Below are positions 30,008 to 36,595 of a stretch of 39,327 nucleotides of DNA, in pieces. The notes beneath the pieces are model-generated. The model had not been told where the DNA came from, did no database searches, and saw only the letters and a program-made list of their open reading frames with translations. The stretch lies in assembly GCF_013812825.1 (NCBI RefSeq), contig NZ_JACCSU010000029.1, forward strand, positions 1 through 39,327, written 5' to 3'. Source of the stretch: Sphingomonas sp. (GTDB lineage Bacteria; Pseudomonadota; Alphaproteobacteria; Sphingomonadales; Sphingomonadaceae). Both the position numbers and the translations under genes were made by a program. The stretch's first letter is position 1, and every line of letters starts with the position of its first letter.

Positions 30008-30556
30008 CTAATTCGGCTGTTCGGGCTCCGCCGTCGTCGCGAGGCCCGCCTGCGCGTTCACCCATTTGATCAGCTCGTCGAGCTGGATGGCTTGCTCGGT
30101 CGCTAAAAGGCGGTCGGAGAAAGAAAATCCGTCTTCCTGGGCGGCACGACCAGCCGCGCCGGGGGCTGCGCCGGCGGCGGGCACAGCCGCTGCTCGGCGA
30201 CCGCCGCCAGCGGCTGCGGCCGATCTTTGCTCGAGCTGCAGGCGGACAGCGCGAGCGCGAGCATCGGCCAGGCGTGCTTCAAGGTCATGGGTGGTCCTTT
30301 CAGAGATGGTGCGCTGCTTCGCGGCGACTCGGCCGGCGTGCGCCAGATCTTCCTTGCGCGCGGCTTCGGCGGCGGCTCGGTAGTTGGCGATGGTCTGGGC
30401 TCGCGAGCCTTGCTCGGCGAGATAGAGTTGCTCGTAGCGGCCGGATTGCTTGCGCCAGTGTCGCGCCTCGCTCGCCTTGACCACGAACAGCGTCAGCACG
30501 AGCATGGCGGCGGCGATGCCGATCATGCCCTGCAAATTGAGGAAGCGCGGGATCAT
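30008..30556 (-). CDS. Rz-like i-spanin (inner membrane spanin subunit)
   Basis: Protein of 182 residues with the build of a phage Rz protein. It has one N-terminal membrane helix (about 11-27), then a long charged helix of Lys, Arg, Glu, Gln and Ala (30-113) expected to be a periplasmic coiled coil. An Ala/Gly/Pro-rich linker (114-140) and a second short helical part (148-170) follow. Rz bridges the periplasm with an Rz1 lipoprotein and fuses the two membranes at lysis. The start overlaps the holin-like gene's stop as ATGA. A lipoprotein gene is nested inside it in another frame, as in lambda Rz/Rz1. Assignment rests on architecture and context, not on strong sequence identity. Confidence 0.72.
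   Translation of the reverse strand: MIPRFLNLQGMIGIAAAMLVLTLFVVKASEARHWRKQSGRYEQLYLAEQGSRAQTIANYRAAAEAARKEDLAHAGRVAAKQRTISERTTHDLEARLADARARAVRLQLEQRSAAAAGGGRRAAAVPAAGAAPGAAGRAAQEDGFSFSDRLLATEQAIQLDELIKWVNAQAGLATTAEPEQPN
30103..30288 (-). CDS. Rz1-like o-spanin lipoprotein, nested in the Rz-like gene
   Basis: A 61-residue ORF lying wholly inside the Rz-like gene in a different frame (over Rz codons about 90-151). It encodes MTLKHAWPMLALALSAC, a textbook lipoprotein signal with lipobox ALSAC (Cys17). A short Pro-rich mature part of 45 residues follows (seven prolines in the stretch CPPPAQPPARLVVPP). Both features are typical of Rz1 outer-membrane spanins. It has its own Shine-Dalgarno, AAAGGA, six bases before the ATG. 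The second ATG of the signal (Met9) would be too late for an export signal. Confidence 0.7.
   Translation of the reverse strand: MTLKHAWPMLALALSACSSSKDRPQPLAAVAEQRLCPPPAQPPARLVVPPRKTDFLSPTAF
30295..30300 (-). promoter_or_regulatory. Shine-Dalgarno of the nested Rz1-like gene
   Basis: Read on the minus strand, AAAGGA stands six bases before ATG 30288. It lies inside the coding sequence of the Rz-like protein, so it has no role for that frame. Its presence supports independent translation of the nested lipoprotein. Confidence 0.6.
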
Positions 30557-30870
30557 CGCTTGGACTCCGGCGGACAATCGGCTTCGAGCGAGGCGCCGTC
30601 GCGGCCCGCAGCGACCTTGAAGCGGCCGACCGGGCCGCCGGCGAGCAGGCCGACGATCACCGCGATCATGGCGACGATGAACCCACCCAGCGACCAGCCG
30701 AAAATGGCGACGATGCTGTGCTCGACCCGAGCCGACCAGCCGCCCCACATCAGCAGCGCGACCAGGGCGACGGCCCCAACGCCGCAGAACATGCCGCCGG
30801 CGGCGGCCAGCAGGCCGTAGACCAGCCGCTGGCCTTCGGCGAAGGTAGCCGGAGGCGGAAGCCGGCTCAT
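30553..30870 (-). CDS. Holin-like small membrane protein
   Basis: Protein of 105 residues with two strong hydrophobic stretches (about 17-45 and 52-79) and a charged C-terminus (KVAAGRDGASLEADCPPESKR). It has no recognised sequence family. Size, membrane topology and position directly between an endolysin and an Rz-like gene make a holin the best guess. Holins permeabilise the inner membrane so that an endolysin without a signal peptide can reach the murein. Both ends overlap the neighbours by four bases (ATGA). Confidence 0.6.
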   Translation of the reverse strand: MSRLPPPATFAEGQRLVYGLLAAAGGMFCGVGAVALVALLMWGGWSARVEHSIVAIFGWSLGGFIVAMIAVIVGLLAGGPVGRFKVAAGRDGASLEADCPPESKR

Positions 30871-31430
30871 CGTGAATCGATCCGATTGGCGAGCCAGCCG
30901 TAAAGGAAGGCTTCGTTGGCGGGGCGCCGCTCGGCGAGGCGGATGTAGCGCTCGCCTTGCAGCGCCTCGAGCGCTCGCAGCAGCACCGTCTCGCCGCTGC
31001 GGCGGCCGCGTGCCCGGAGAAAGCCGTCGAGCGCCGCCAGGGTCCGCGGGCCCGCCCGGCCGTCGGGCACGAGGTCGGGGTAGTCCTTGCCATTGCGGTT
31101 GAGCGCGGTCAGCGCCCGCTGCAGAAAGGTGATGGCGACCGCCGGACCCATGTTGGCGCCCGTGTCGAACAGCTCCGTGGCGACCTTGGGTGCGCGCTTG
31201 GCGATTTCGTCGAAGCGCGGGCGAAGCCAGTACAATCGGCGGTAGATCGCCGCCGCCTCGTCGCGGGGAAGCATTGCCATCGCTCCGGAATAGCCGTGAG
31301 CGCGCGCCACCGCCTCGGTGATTCCGAAACGGGTCGGGCCACCGCGGTCGGCGGGATGGTTGACGAAGCCGCCCTCGCGCTCAATCAGTTCGTCGATCAG
31401 CCGGTCAGCGTCATCAACCGCTTCGCCCAC
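30867..31430 (-). CDS. GH108-type endolysin (peptidoglycan muramidase)
   Basis: Lysozyme-like protein of 187 residues. The glycoside hydrolase 108 signature is clear: catalytic Glu19 in REGGFVNHPADRGGPTRFGIT, then an RLYWLRPRFDEIAKRAPKVA stretch and FDTGANMGPAVAITFLQRAL. The C-terminal half holds the predicted peptidoglycan-binding domain (DGRAGPRTLAALDGFL). There is no signal peptide, so it depends on a holin. The start is GTG at 31430 with GGGAGGA six bases upstream, a strong site. It is the first gene of a four-gene lysis cassette and is divergent from the M20 peptidase gene. Confidence 0.88.
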   Translation of the reverse strand: MGEAVDDADRLIDELIEREGGFVNHPADRGGPTRFGITEAVARAHGYSGAMAMLPRDEAAAIYRRLYWLRPRFDEIAKRAPKVATELFDTGANMGPAVAITFLQRALTALNRNGKDYPDLVPDGRAGPRTLAALDGFLRARGRRSGETVLLRALEALQGERYIRLAERRPANEAFLYGWLANRIDSR

Positions 31431-31596
31431 TAATTATCCTCCCGCCGCTCATATTCTTCCGAGTCGCGGCTTTGTAACCAGATAGGTGGGTTGTAGGACA
31501 GCGAATTCGCCAAGCGCGCTCAAATGGATTGGAATTCCGGTGGTGGATGGCGGCGCCGGGATGACGCCGTCGGCCAACCGGGCTACGATTGCCGCC

Positions 31597-32907
31597 ATGA
31601 AACTCGGCCTGCTTCCGGCGCTCGCCGCTGCCTTCGCCTTATCCTTCGCCTTCCCAGCCGCGGCCGAGCTGAGTCGGCCTGAGCTGGCGATGATCCAAAC
31701 CGTCGACGCCGAGCAGGAGCGCACCGTCGCGATGCTTGGGCGATGGGTCGACCAGAACAGCGGGACGATGAACTTCGCCGGCGTCAAGGCGGTCGGCGAC
31801 ATGCTTCGCGCCGAACTGGAACCGCTCGGCTTCAAGGTCGAGTGGATCGACCTCAAGGCTGCCAACCGCGCGGGCCATCTCGTCGCCCGGCACAAGGGCA
31901 ACGGCCGCGGCAAGCGGATGCTGCTGATCGGGCATCTCGACACGGTGTTCGAGCCGGACTCGCCGTTCCAGCGCTGGGTCCGCCGCGGCGACGAGGGCGA
32001 AGGCCCGGGCGCCGGGGATGACAAGGGCGGAATGGCGGTGATCGTCGCCGCCCTGCGCGCAATGAAAGCGGCAGGAACGCTCAAGAACGCGGACATCACC
32101 GTGTTCCTGACCGGCGACGAGGAGGATGCCGGGCCGGTCGAAATCGCCCGCCGCGATCTGGTGACGGCCGGCAAATGGGCCGACGTCGCGCTCGATTTCG
32201 AGGGGCTGGTCCAGGATCAGGGCCGCGACATGGGGTCGATCGCCCGGCGCAGCAGCGACGAGTGGACGATTACCGTCAAGGCGCGCGGCGGCCATTCGAG
32301 CGGCATCTTCACGGCCAATGCCGGTGCTGGAGCGATCTATGAGGTCGCGCGGATCATCGACAGCTTCCGGCGTGAGCTTCCGGAACCGAATTTGACCTTC
32401 AATGTCGGGCTCGTCGGAGGCGGCGACAGCGCCCAACTCGCCGCCGACCGGATTCGCATCGCGGCGACCGGGAAGACCAACATCATTGCCAGCGCGGCGG
32501 TGGCGCGCGGGGACCTGCGCGCGATCAGCCCCGAGCAGATCGCTCGCGCTCAGGAACGGATGCGGGCGATCGTCGCACGGCCGCTACCCGGGGCGACGGC
32601 GACGATCGAGTTCCTTGCCGACGGCTATCCGCCGATGGCGCCGACGGACGCCAATCGCGCGCTGCTGGCGCGGCTCAACCGGGTCAATCGCGACATCGGG
32701 CTTCCCGAGATGGGCGAGCTCGATCCGGTCAAGCGCGGCGCCGCCGACATCAGCTTTGTCGCCAAGGACGTCGACGGCCTGGCCGGTCTGGGACCGGCAA
32801 GCCGCGGCGATCATGCGCCGGGCGAGACGGTCAATATCCCGTCGATCTTCCGCCAGGCCAAGCGCGCGGCGATCCTGATGTCGCGACTGGCGCGGGAAAG
32901 GCGATGA
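31597..32907 (+). CDS. M20-family zinc metallopeptidase, secreted
   Basis: Peptidase of 436 residues with a signal peptide (MKLGLLPALAAAFALSFAFPAAAE). Metal-binding and catalytic blocks of the M20/CPG2 group are present: LLIGHLDTVFEP (His, Asp), GAGDDKGGMAV (bridging Asp), LTGDEEDAGP (catalytic Glu and metal Glu) and PASRGDHAPGE (C-terminal His). A dimerisation domain lies in between (ARGGHSSGIFTANAG). Carboxypeptidase G2-like enzymes remove C-terminal Glu or split small peptides; the substrate here is unknown. ATG at 31597 directly starts the signal peptide, although no clear Shine-Dalgarno is seen. Confidence 0.92.
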   Translation: MKLGLLPALAAAFALSFAFPAAAELSRPELAMIQTVDAEQERTVAMLGRWVDQNSGTMNFAGVKAVGDMLRAELEPLGFKVEWIDLKAANRAGHLVARHKGNGRGKRMLLIGHLDTVFEPDSPFQRWVRRGDEGEGPGAGDDKGGMAVIVAALRAMKAAGTLKNADITVFLTGDEEDAGPVEIARRDLVTAGKWADVALDFEGLVQDQGRDMGSIARRSSDEWTITVKARGGHSSGIFTANAGAGAIYEVARIIDSFRRELPEPNLTFNVGLVGGGDSAQLAADRIRIAATGKTNIIASAAVARGDLRAISPEQIARAQERMRAIVARPLPGATATIEFLADGYPPMAPTDANRALLARLNRVNRDIGLPEMGELDPVKRGAADISFVAKDVDGLAGLGPASRGDHAPGETVNIPSIFRQAKRAAILMSRLARERR

Positions 32908-32929
32908 TCATCGCCCCAAGTCCGCGGCT

Positions 32930-33307
32930 TCAGCGGACGGTGAACCGGAAGCTGTCGCTGTGCGAGGTGCCCGCCACGGCCGCGCGCCAATTGACCGTGT
33001 AGGCGCCGGCTTGGAGGCCGGACAGCGGGATCGAATAACGCGCGACCTCGCCGACCGCGGTGACCATCATCGGCATGGTCAGTCCGTCGCTGCCGGTGAC
33101 GGTCAGCTCGAGCAGTCTCGCGGGCGGAGAGAAGCGCAACTCGAGGGAGTCGACCGGGCCCACGACGGTTGAGCCGTGGGCCGGAGTCGAGCTTTGCAGG
33201 ATCGACTGCGCCGTGGCGGCCGGGTCCGCGGGCGGCGCTTCAGCGCACGCGCCGAGCAACGCCATCGCAGCGAGCGCGAACCGGGCTTTTGCACGCAAGA
33301 TCGCCAT
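32930..33307 (-). CDS. CopC/YobA-like lipoprotein
   Basis: Protein of 125 residues with a lipoprotein signal (MAILRAKARFALAAMALLGAC). The mature part resembles CopC: SSTPAHGSTVVGPVDSLELRFS near its start and GAYTVNWRAAVAGTSHSDSFRFTV at its end, the two ends of the CopC beta-sandwich. Typical CopC binds Cu(II) through an N-terminal His, an Asp and a C-terminal His. Here the N-terminal His is replaced by the lipidated Cys region, so copper binding may differ. No CopD or PcoB partner is nearby. ATG at 33307 starts the signal. Confidence 0.78.
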   Translation of the reverse strand: MAILRAKARFALAAMALLGACAEAPPADPAATAQSILQSSTPAHGSTVVGPVDSLELRFSPPARLLELTVTGSDGLTMPMMVTAVGEVARYSIPLSGLQAGAYTVNWRAAVAGTSHSDSFRFTVR

Positions 33308-33535
33308 CGCTGAGTGCAACCGGCTCGCGCCGGGGTGGTTCCGCGCGGCTACTGATAGAGACCGTCGCGCAGATTGATCCCGTGCTCCAGCCAGACTGTC
33401 AGCGCGCACAGCATCTGCGACCGGCCGCGCTGTTGCTCTATTCGCGGGCGATGCAGAAGAAGGGGGTGCTTCGGTAAGCCGATTTACCGGCCTCCCGAGT
33501 TGCATCGGGGCCGCGACAGGCCCATTTTGCAGGCG

Positions 33536-33853
33536 ATGGCAAAGCCTGACGAGGTGACACCGCCAGCCGTGGACTCGCCGCGGGGCTGGACTCGGATCGA
33601 GGATTATCTCGACCTTGCCCGGCTATGGCGCCGCGCGGGCGAGCGTCGCCGGCGCCGCCTCAAGCCGCGCACCGAGCTGTCGGCCCCGCGCCTGATGTCG
33701 CTGGGAATGCTGCCGTTCGTCCTGCTGTTCATGGCGATGGCCGTGCTCGCCTTCCTGATCATCATCGTCGCCATTCCGGGCAAGCGCTACCCCGAGCGCC
33801 TGCCGCAACCAGCGGAAGTCGGCACCGCACCGCCAGGCTGGATCGACGGCTAG
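33536..33853 (+). CDS. Small single-pass membrane protein
   Basis: A 105-residue protein with a cytoplasmic-type basic region (about 28-45, RRAGERRRRRLKPR), one strong membrane helix (about 58-80, MLPFVLLFMAMAVLAFLII) and a short Pro-rich tail. No family is recognised, and similar small proteins occur scattered in sphingomonad genomes. ATG at 33536 has only a weak AGG upstream. In the 228-base gap before it, CGGTAA (33472-33477) and TTACCG (33484-33489) form a six-base-pair hairpin; no gene was found in that gap. Confidence 0.65.
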   Translation: MAKPDEVTPPAVDSPRGWTRIEDYLDLARLWRRAGERRRRRLKPRTELSAPRLMSLGMLPFVLLFMAMAVLAFLIIIVAIPGKRYPERLPQPAEVGTAPPGWIDG

Positions 33854-33865
33854 ATCAGCTCGCGT

Positions 33866-34261
33866 CTAGCAGCGCCAGCCGCCGCCCGACCACCATTGCC
33901 GCTGGCAGTCCTGGTTGTTCCGCACCCAGCGCGGGAGGCTTCGCTCGGGCCGCTCGTGCCACCAGTCGTTGTAGCTGTCGGGCCGCCACGCCGTGTCGCC
34001 CTGCCATTCGCGGTCGTCGAGGAAGACGAAGCCGTCGAGGTCGCGGTGCCGGCGCCAATCGTGGCGGTGGCGATGATGGCCGCGGCGGTCGCCGCGCCGC
34101 AAATCGCCGTCGAAACGGCCGGGCCCGCCGCGATGGACGGTGACTCCGGCGGGCGCGCCGAGCGTGAATTGCGGGCCGGCCGGGTCGATCGCCAAGGCCG
34201 GTGCGGCCGGGAGGGCAAGGGCGGCCAGCGGCGCCGCCAGGCCAAGCAACATCGTGCGCAT
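33866..34261 (-). CDS. Secreted His/Arg/Trp-rich small protein
   Basis: A 131-residue exported protein with the signal peptide MRTMLLGLAAPLAALALPAAPALA. The mature part has a basic, His-rich stretch (RRGDRRGHHRHRHDWRRH, about 57-74) and a Trp-rich end (WWHERPERSLPRWV, QRQWWSGGGWRC). Two Cys near the end could form a disulfide. The His cluster could bind metal, but no function is established. The Shine-Dalgarno AAGGAG lies about nine bases before the ATG. Confidence 0.7.
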   Translation of the reverse strand: MRTMLLGLAAPLAALALPAAPALAIDPAGPQFTLGAPAGVTVHRGGPGRFDGDLRRGDRRGHHRHRHDWRRHRDLDGFVFLDDREWQGDTAWRPDSYNDWWHERPERSLPRWVRNNQDCQRQWWSGGGWRC

Positions 34262-34335
34262 GTCGCTCACTCCTTCCTGTTCCCCTCCGGACATCTAGCA
34301 AACGCCGGAGAAGTCGCGGCGTTGCATGCCGCCCG

Positions 34336-34764
34336 CTACCTCCACAGCTGCAGCGAGCGGATCGCGGCCGGGACCTGCGGATTGTCGTCGGTTCGCGAGA
34401 TGATCCGCTCGACCATTCGCCAGCCGCGCCGCACGCGCCCCTTGCGCCACAGGTCGGTCACCCAGATCCGGCCGGACCAGTCGTGGCCGTCCATCGTCGC
34501 CTCGATCTCCGCCGCGGCGGCGAACAAAGCGATCGAGCCGATGCTGCGCGCGTAGAGGTCGCCGAAGCGGTAGGACTTGCACAAATAGCGGGTGGTCGCC
34601 GCCTCCAGCCAGCTCGGCGCATCGAGCAGGACCGGCGGTTTCGAACCGATCAGCATGACGAAGTTGCGCGCCGTCAACGACTTCAGCGCCCTGGAGTCGC
34701 GCCCGACCCAAGCGCGCATCCAGCGGTGCTCGTAGGTTTCGATGACGGGCAGCAGGTCGGCCAT
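34336..34764 (-). CDS. Nuclear-transport-factor-2-like (DUF4440/SnoaL-type) protein
   Basis: A 142-residue protein whose start MADLLPVIETYEHRWMRAWVGRDSRALKSL is split into helix and pocket in the manner of the DUF4440 group. LTARNFVMLIG and RIWVTDLWRKGRVRRGWRMVERI follow as the curved sheet of the NTF2 fold. These domains serve as small-molecule pockets or enzyme scaffolds; the ligand is unknown. ATG at 34764 is preferred to an upstream in-frame start. It is divergent from the next gene. Confidence 0.75.
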   Translation of the reverse strand: MADLLPVIETYEHRWMRAWVGRDSRALKSLTARNFVMLIGSKPPVLLDAPSWLEAATTRYLCKSYRFGDLYARSIGSIALFAAAAEIEATMDGHDWSGRIWVTDLWRKGRVRRGWRMVERIISRTDDNPQVPAAIRSLQLWR

Positions 34765-34859
34765 GGCGAACGGCGGCACTACAGCAGTCGGGTGGGGAGG
34801 CAAGTGCGCGGGGCAAGACATTCATTGCGCCGCGACCTCTCTGCCGACAGGATGGGCGG

Positions 34860-35405
34860 ATGCCGGCCGGTCTTTCCCTCGCGATCGCACTGCTCGTCGG
34901 GGTCGCCGCTGCGGAACCCACGGACGCGGGGCCCGAACCCGGGCAAGCCGCGAACAATTCCCAGCCGGCTGCAAAGGCGGCCAACGGCTGCGGGCCCGCA
35001 CCGGCAGCCATCGAGCCGGGCGAAATCTTCGTCTGCGCGCCGCGGCCGCAAGGGTACCGGATCGACCCCGACGTGCTCGAGGCGGACCGCGCCAAGCGCC
35101 GCGGCAAGCTCAAGCGGCCCGACCGAATGGTCGACAACAGCTGCGCCAGCGTCGGGCCGATGGGCTGCGCCGGAATGGGCGGCGCCGGGATCGACCTGCT
35201 CGGAGCGGCGATGGTCCTGGGCACGATGGCCACCAAGGCGATCCGCGGCGAGAATGTCGGCAAGATGTTCATCACCAGGCCCGAGCCGACCGAATATGAG
35301 CTGTACCAGGAGGCCAAGCGGGCGCGCGAGGCGAAGGAAGCCGAAGCGGCCGCGGCAGCGAAGGCGAAGGCGGCGCTGGACTCGAAGACCGAACCACAGC
35401 CCTGA
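34860..35405 (+). CDS. Hypothetical secreted protein
   Basis: A 181-residue protein of unknown function. A short signal peptide (MPAGLSLAIALLVGVAAAEP) is followed by an Ala/Pro-rich linker and a Cys-containing part (GCGPAPAAIEPGEIFVCAPRPQGYRID). Then comes a Gly/Met-rich patch (VGPMGCAGMGGAGIDLLGAAM) and a highly charged helical tail of Lys, Glu and Ala. The motif GEIFVCAP-RPQGYRIDPDVLEA occurs in other alphaproteobacterial hypotheticals as far as I recall. No catalytic motif is seen. AGGATGGGCGG precedes the ATG. Confidence 0.7.
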   Translation: MPAGLSLAIALLVGVAAAEPTDAGPEPGQAANNSQPAAKAANGCGPAPAAIEPGEIFVCAPRPQGYRIDPDVLEADRAKRRGKLKRPDRMVDNSCASVGPMGCAGMGGAGIDLLGAAMVLGTMATKAIRGENVGKMFITRPEPTEYELYQEAKRAREAKEAEAAAAAKAKAALDSKTEPQP

Positions 35406-35460
35406 ATGGGCGCCCGAGCCGGCAACGCTTTGGAAATAACCGGGGCGTATCGTCGCTGGG

Positions 35461-35820
35461 ATGGCCATCGCCCGATTCATCAAGCCGTGGACGCTCAAGC
35501 GCGACAAGAAGCGGCGGCGCCTGGCCGAGCTGCGCCAGCGCGACGGCGACAATTGCCGGCGCTGCCGGCGGCCGATGCGCTTCGACCTGCCGCCCGGCCA
35601 TGACCAGGCGCCGACCCTCGAGCCGGTCGGCCCCAGGTCGAAAGACGCCGGCGGCGGGCTCGACACTTTGTGCCTGTGCCACGTCCGCTGCAATGGAGCG
35701 ACGCTCGACAACACGGCCCAAGTGCAGGAACGGCTGCGCCGCCGGGCCGAAGAGGTCGCCGAAGAGAGCGTCCCCGAAGAGGCCGCCGCGCCCAAGAGGC
35801 GGGTCGCCGGCCGGCGCTAA
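35461..35820 (+). CDS. HNH-endonuclease-like protein with an altered active site
   Basis: A 119-residue basic protein with the zinc-binding frame of HNH nucleases: DGDNCRRCRRPM (C-x2-C) and LCLCHVRCN (C-x-C-H-x2-C). The central motif normally reads LExHxxPRS; here it is TLEPVGPRSKDAGG, lacking the first His. The fold is therefore probably kept while nuclease activity is doubtful. It sits 55 bases after the previous gene and 36 before a small membrane protein, all on the plus strand. No phage neighbours are seen. Confidence 0.7.
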   Translation: MAIARFIKPWTLKRDKKRRRLAELRQRDGDNCRRCRRPMRFDLPPGHDQAPTLEPVGPRSKDAGGGLDTLCLCHVRCNGATLDNTAQVQERLRRRAEEVAEESVPEEAAAPKRRVAGRR

Positions 35821-35856
35821 CCGGATCATAATTCCTTCGCTTTAGGTCGAGGCACC

Positions 35857-36126
35857 ATGGCAAGTCCGCTGCAAACCGCGAAGCCGACCGTCAATCTGGC
35901 GTCGAACCTGGCGTCGGCGGGGCCGCGCGTGTCGCGAATCCGCCGCGATCCGCCGCCGCCGGTGAAGGAGAAGGTGGTCGTCGATTTCGAAGAGCGTGAC
36001 CAGTGGGTGGTGATCGTCGGAGTGCTCGCCTTCGCGCTGGCGATCTTCGTCGTCATCCTCGCGTTCGGCAGCTACTCGAGCTGGTCGCCGCGGGAGTACA
36101 AGGTCGAGATGACGATCGCGGAGTAA
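35857..36126 (+). CDS. Small single-pass membrane protein
   Basis: An 89-residue protein. The first 45 residues are basic and Pro-rich (RRDPPPPVKEK), followed by one membrane helix (about 51-70, VVIVGVLAFALAIFVVILAF) and a short external tail (SYSSWSPREYKVEMTIAE). GAGG lies about five bases before the ATG. Function is unknown. It is the last gene before the low-GC segment. Confidence 0.7.
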   Translation: MASPLQTAKPTVNLASNLASAGPRVSRIRRDPPPPVKEKVVVDFEERDQWVVIVGVLAFALAIFVVILAFGSYSSWSPREYKVEMTIAE

Positions 36127-36595
36127 TTGGCGCGGCGGGGCGTCAGTGCGCCATTGGCAATCGCTTAAGTTCGCTATTGTCCCGTAGAACACGCCCATGT
36201 TTGTGACTTTAGCGGCCGGTCGAAGCTTTCGGGGCGATCGTGATCCACGACGAGAAAGAGCCTCAGCCGGCACGGCCTCCGGCAGCCGCTGCGCCGCTTC
36301 CGTGCTCACGACTGCCCCCGGCAGCCGCTGCGCCGGAAGTTCACTAAGTTCACTCCGCGACCGCGCGAGGAGCATCGGCCGAGGTGGCCGACTATGCACA
36401 TGGATGATCGCCTCGGCGATCTGCTGTTTCGATGGCTTGCCCATGCTCGTTGATTCCTTCTGGTTCTTCTGCGATGCGCAGCATGAACCAAATGGGATGC
36501 TGTAGGACAGTTCTTTTTGCGGCGCGCTCGGCGCGTAGGCGAGCTTGGAGTGAATGAAGACTATCGCTGGATACCGAAGCGGTAGAGTTTCCCGA
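36127..36595. other. Gene-poor stretch with short direct repeats between core genome and low-GC gene
   Basis: No convincing gene is found here. It contains two identical 18-base copies of CCGGCAGCCGCTGCGCCG (36279-36296 and 36318-36335, 39 bases apart) and a perfect tandem pair of AAGTTCACT (36337-36345 and 36346-36354). A minus-strand reading frame from ATG 36444, with AAGGA upstream, begins MGKPSKQQIAEAIIHVHS and encodes the repeats as a 13-residue period (AQRLPGAV / AQRLPEAV). It then runs into the antisense of the membrane-protein gene. It may be a remnant of a gene or noise. Confidence 0.4.

Noticed and set aside
30227-30820. Plus-strand open frame opposite the lysis cassette
   Set aside because: It opposes three overlapping genes with coherent topology and strong ribosome sites; its own sequence is low-complexity.
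36197-36505. Plus-strand open frame in the gene-poor stretch
   Set aside because: Ser/Arg-rich, no ribosome site and no family; its repeats are explained equally well as DNA repeats.
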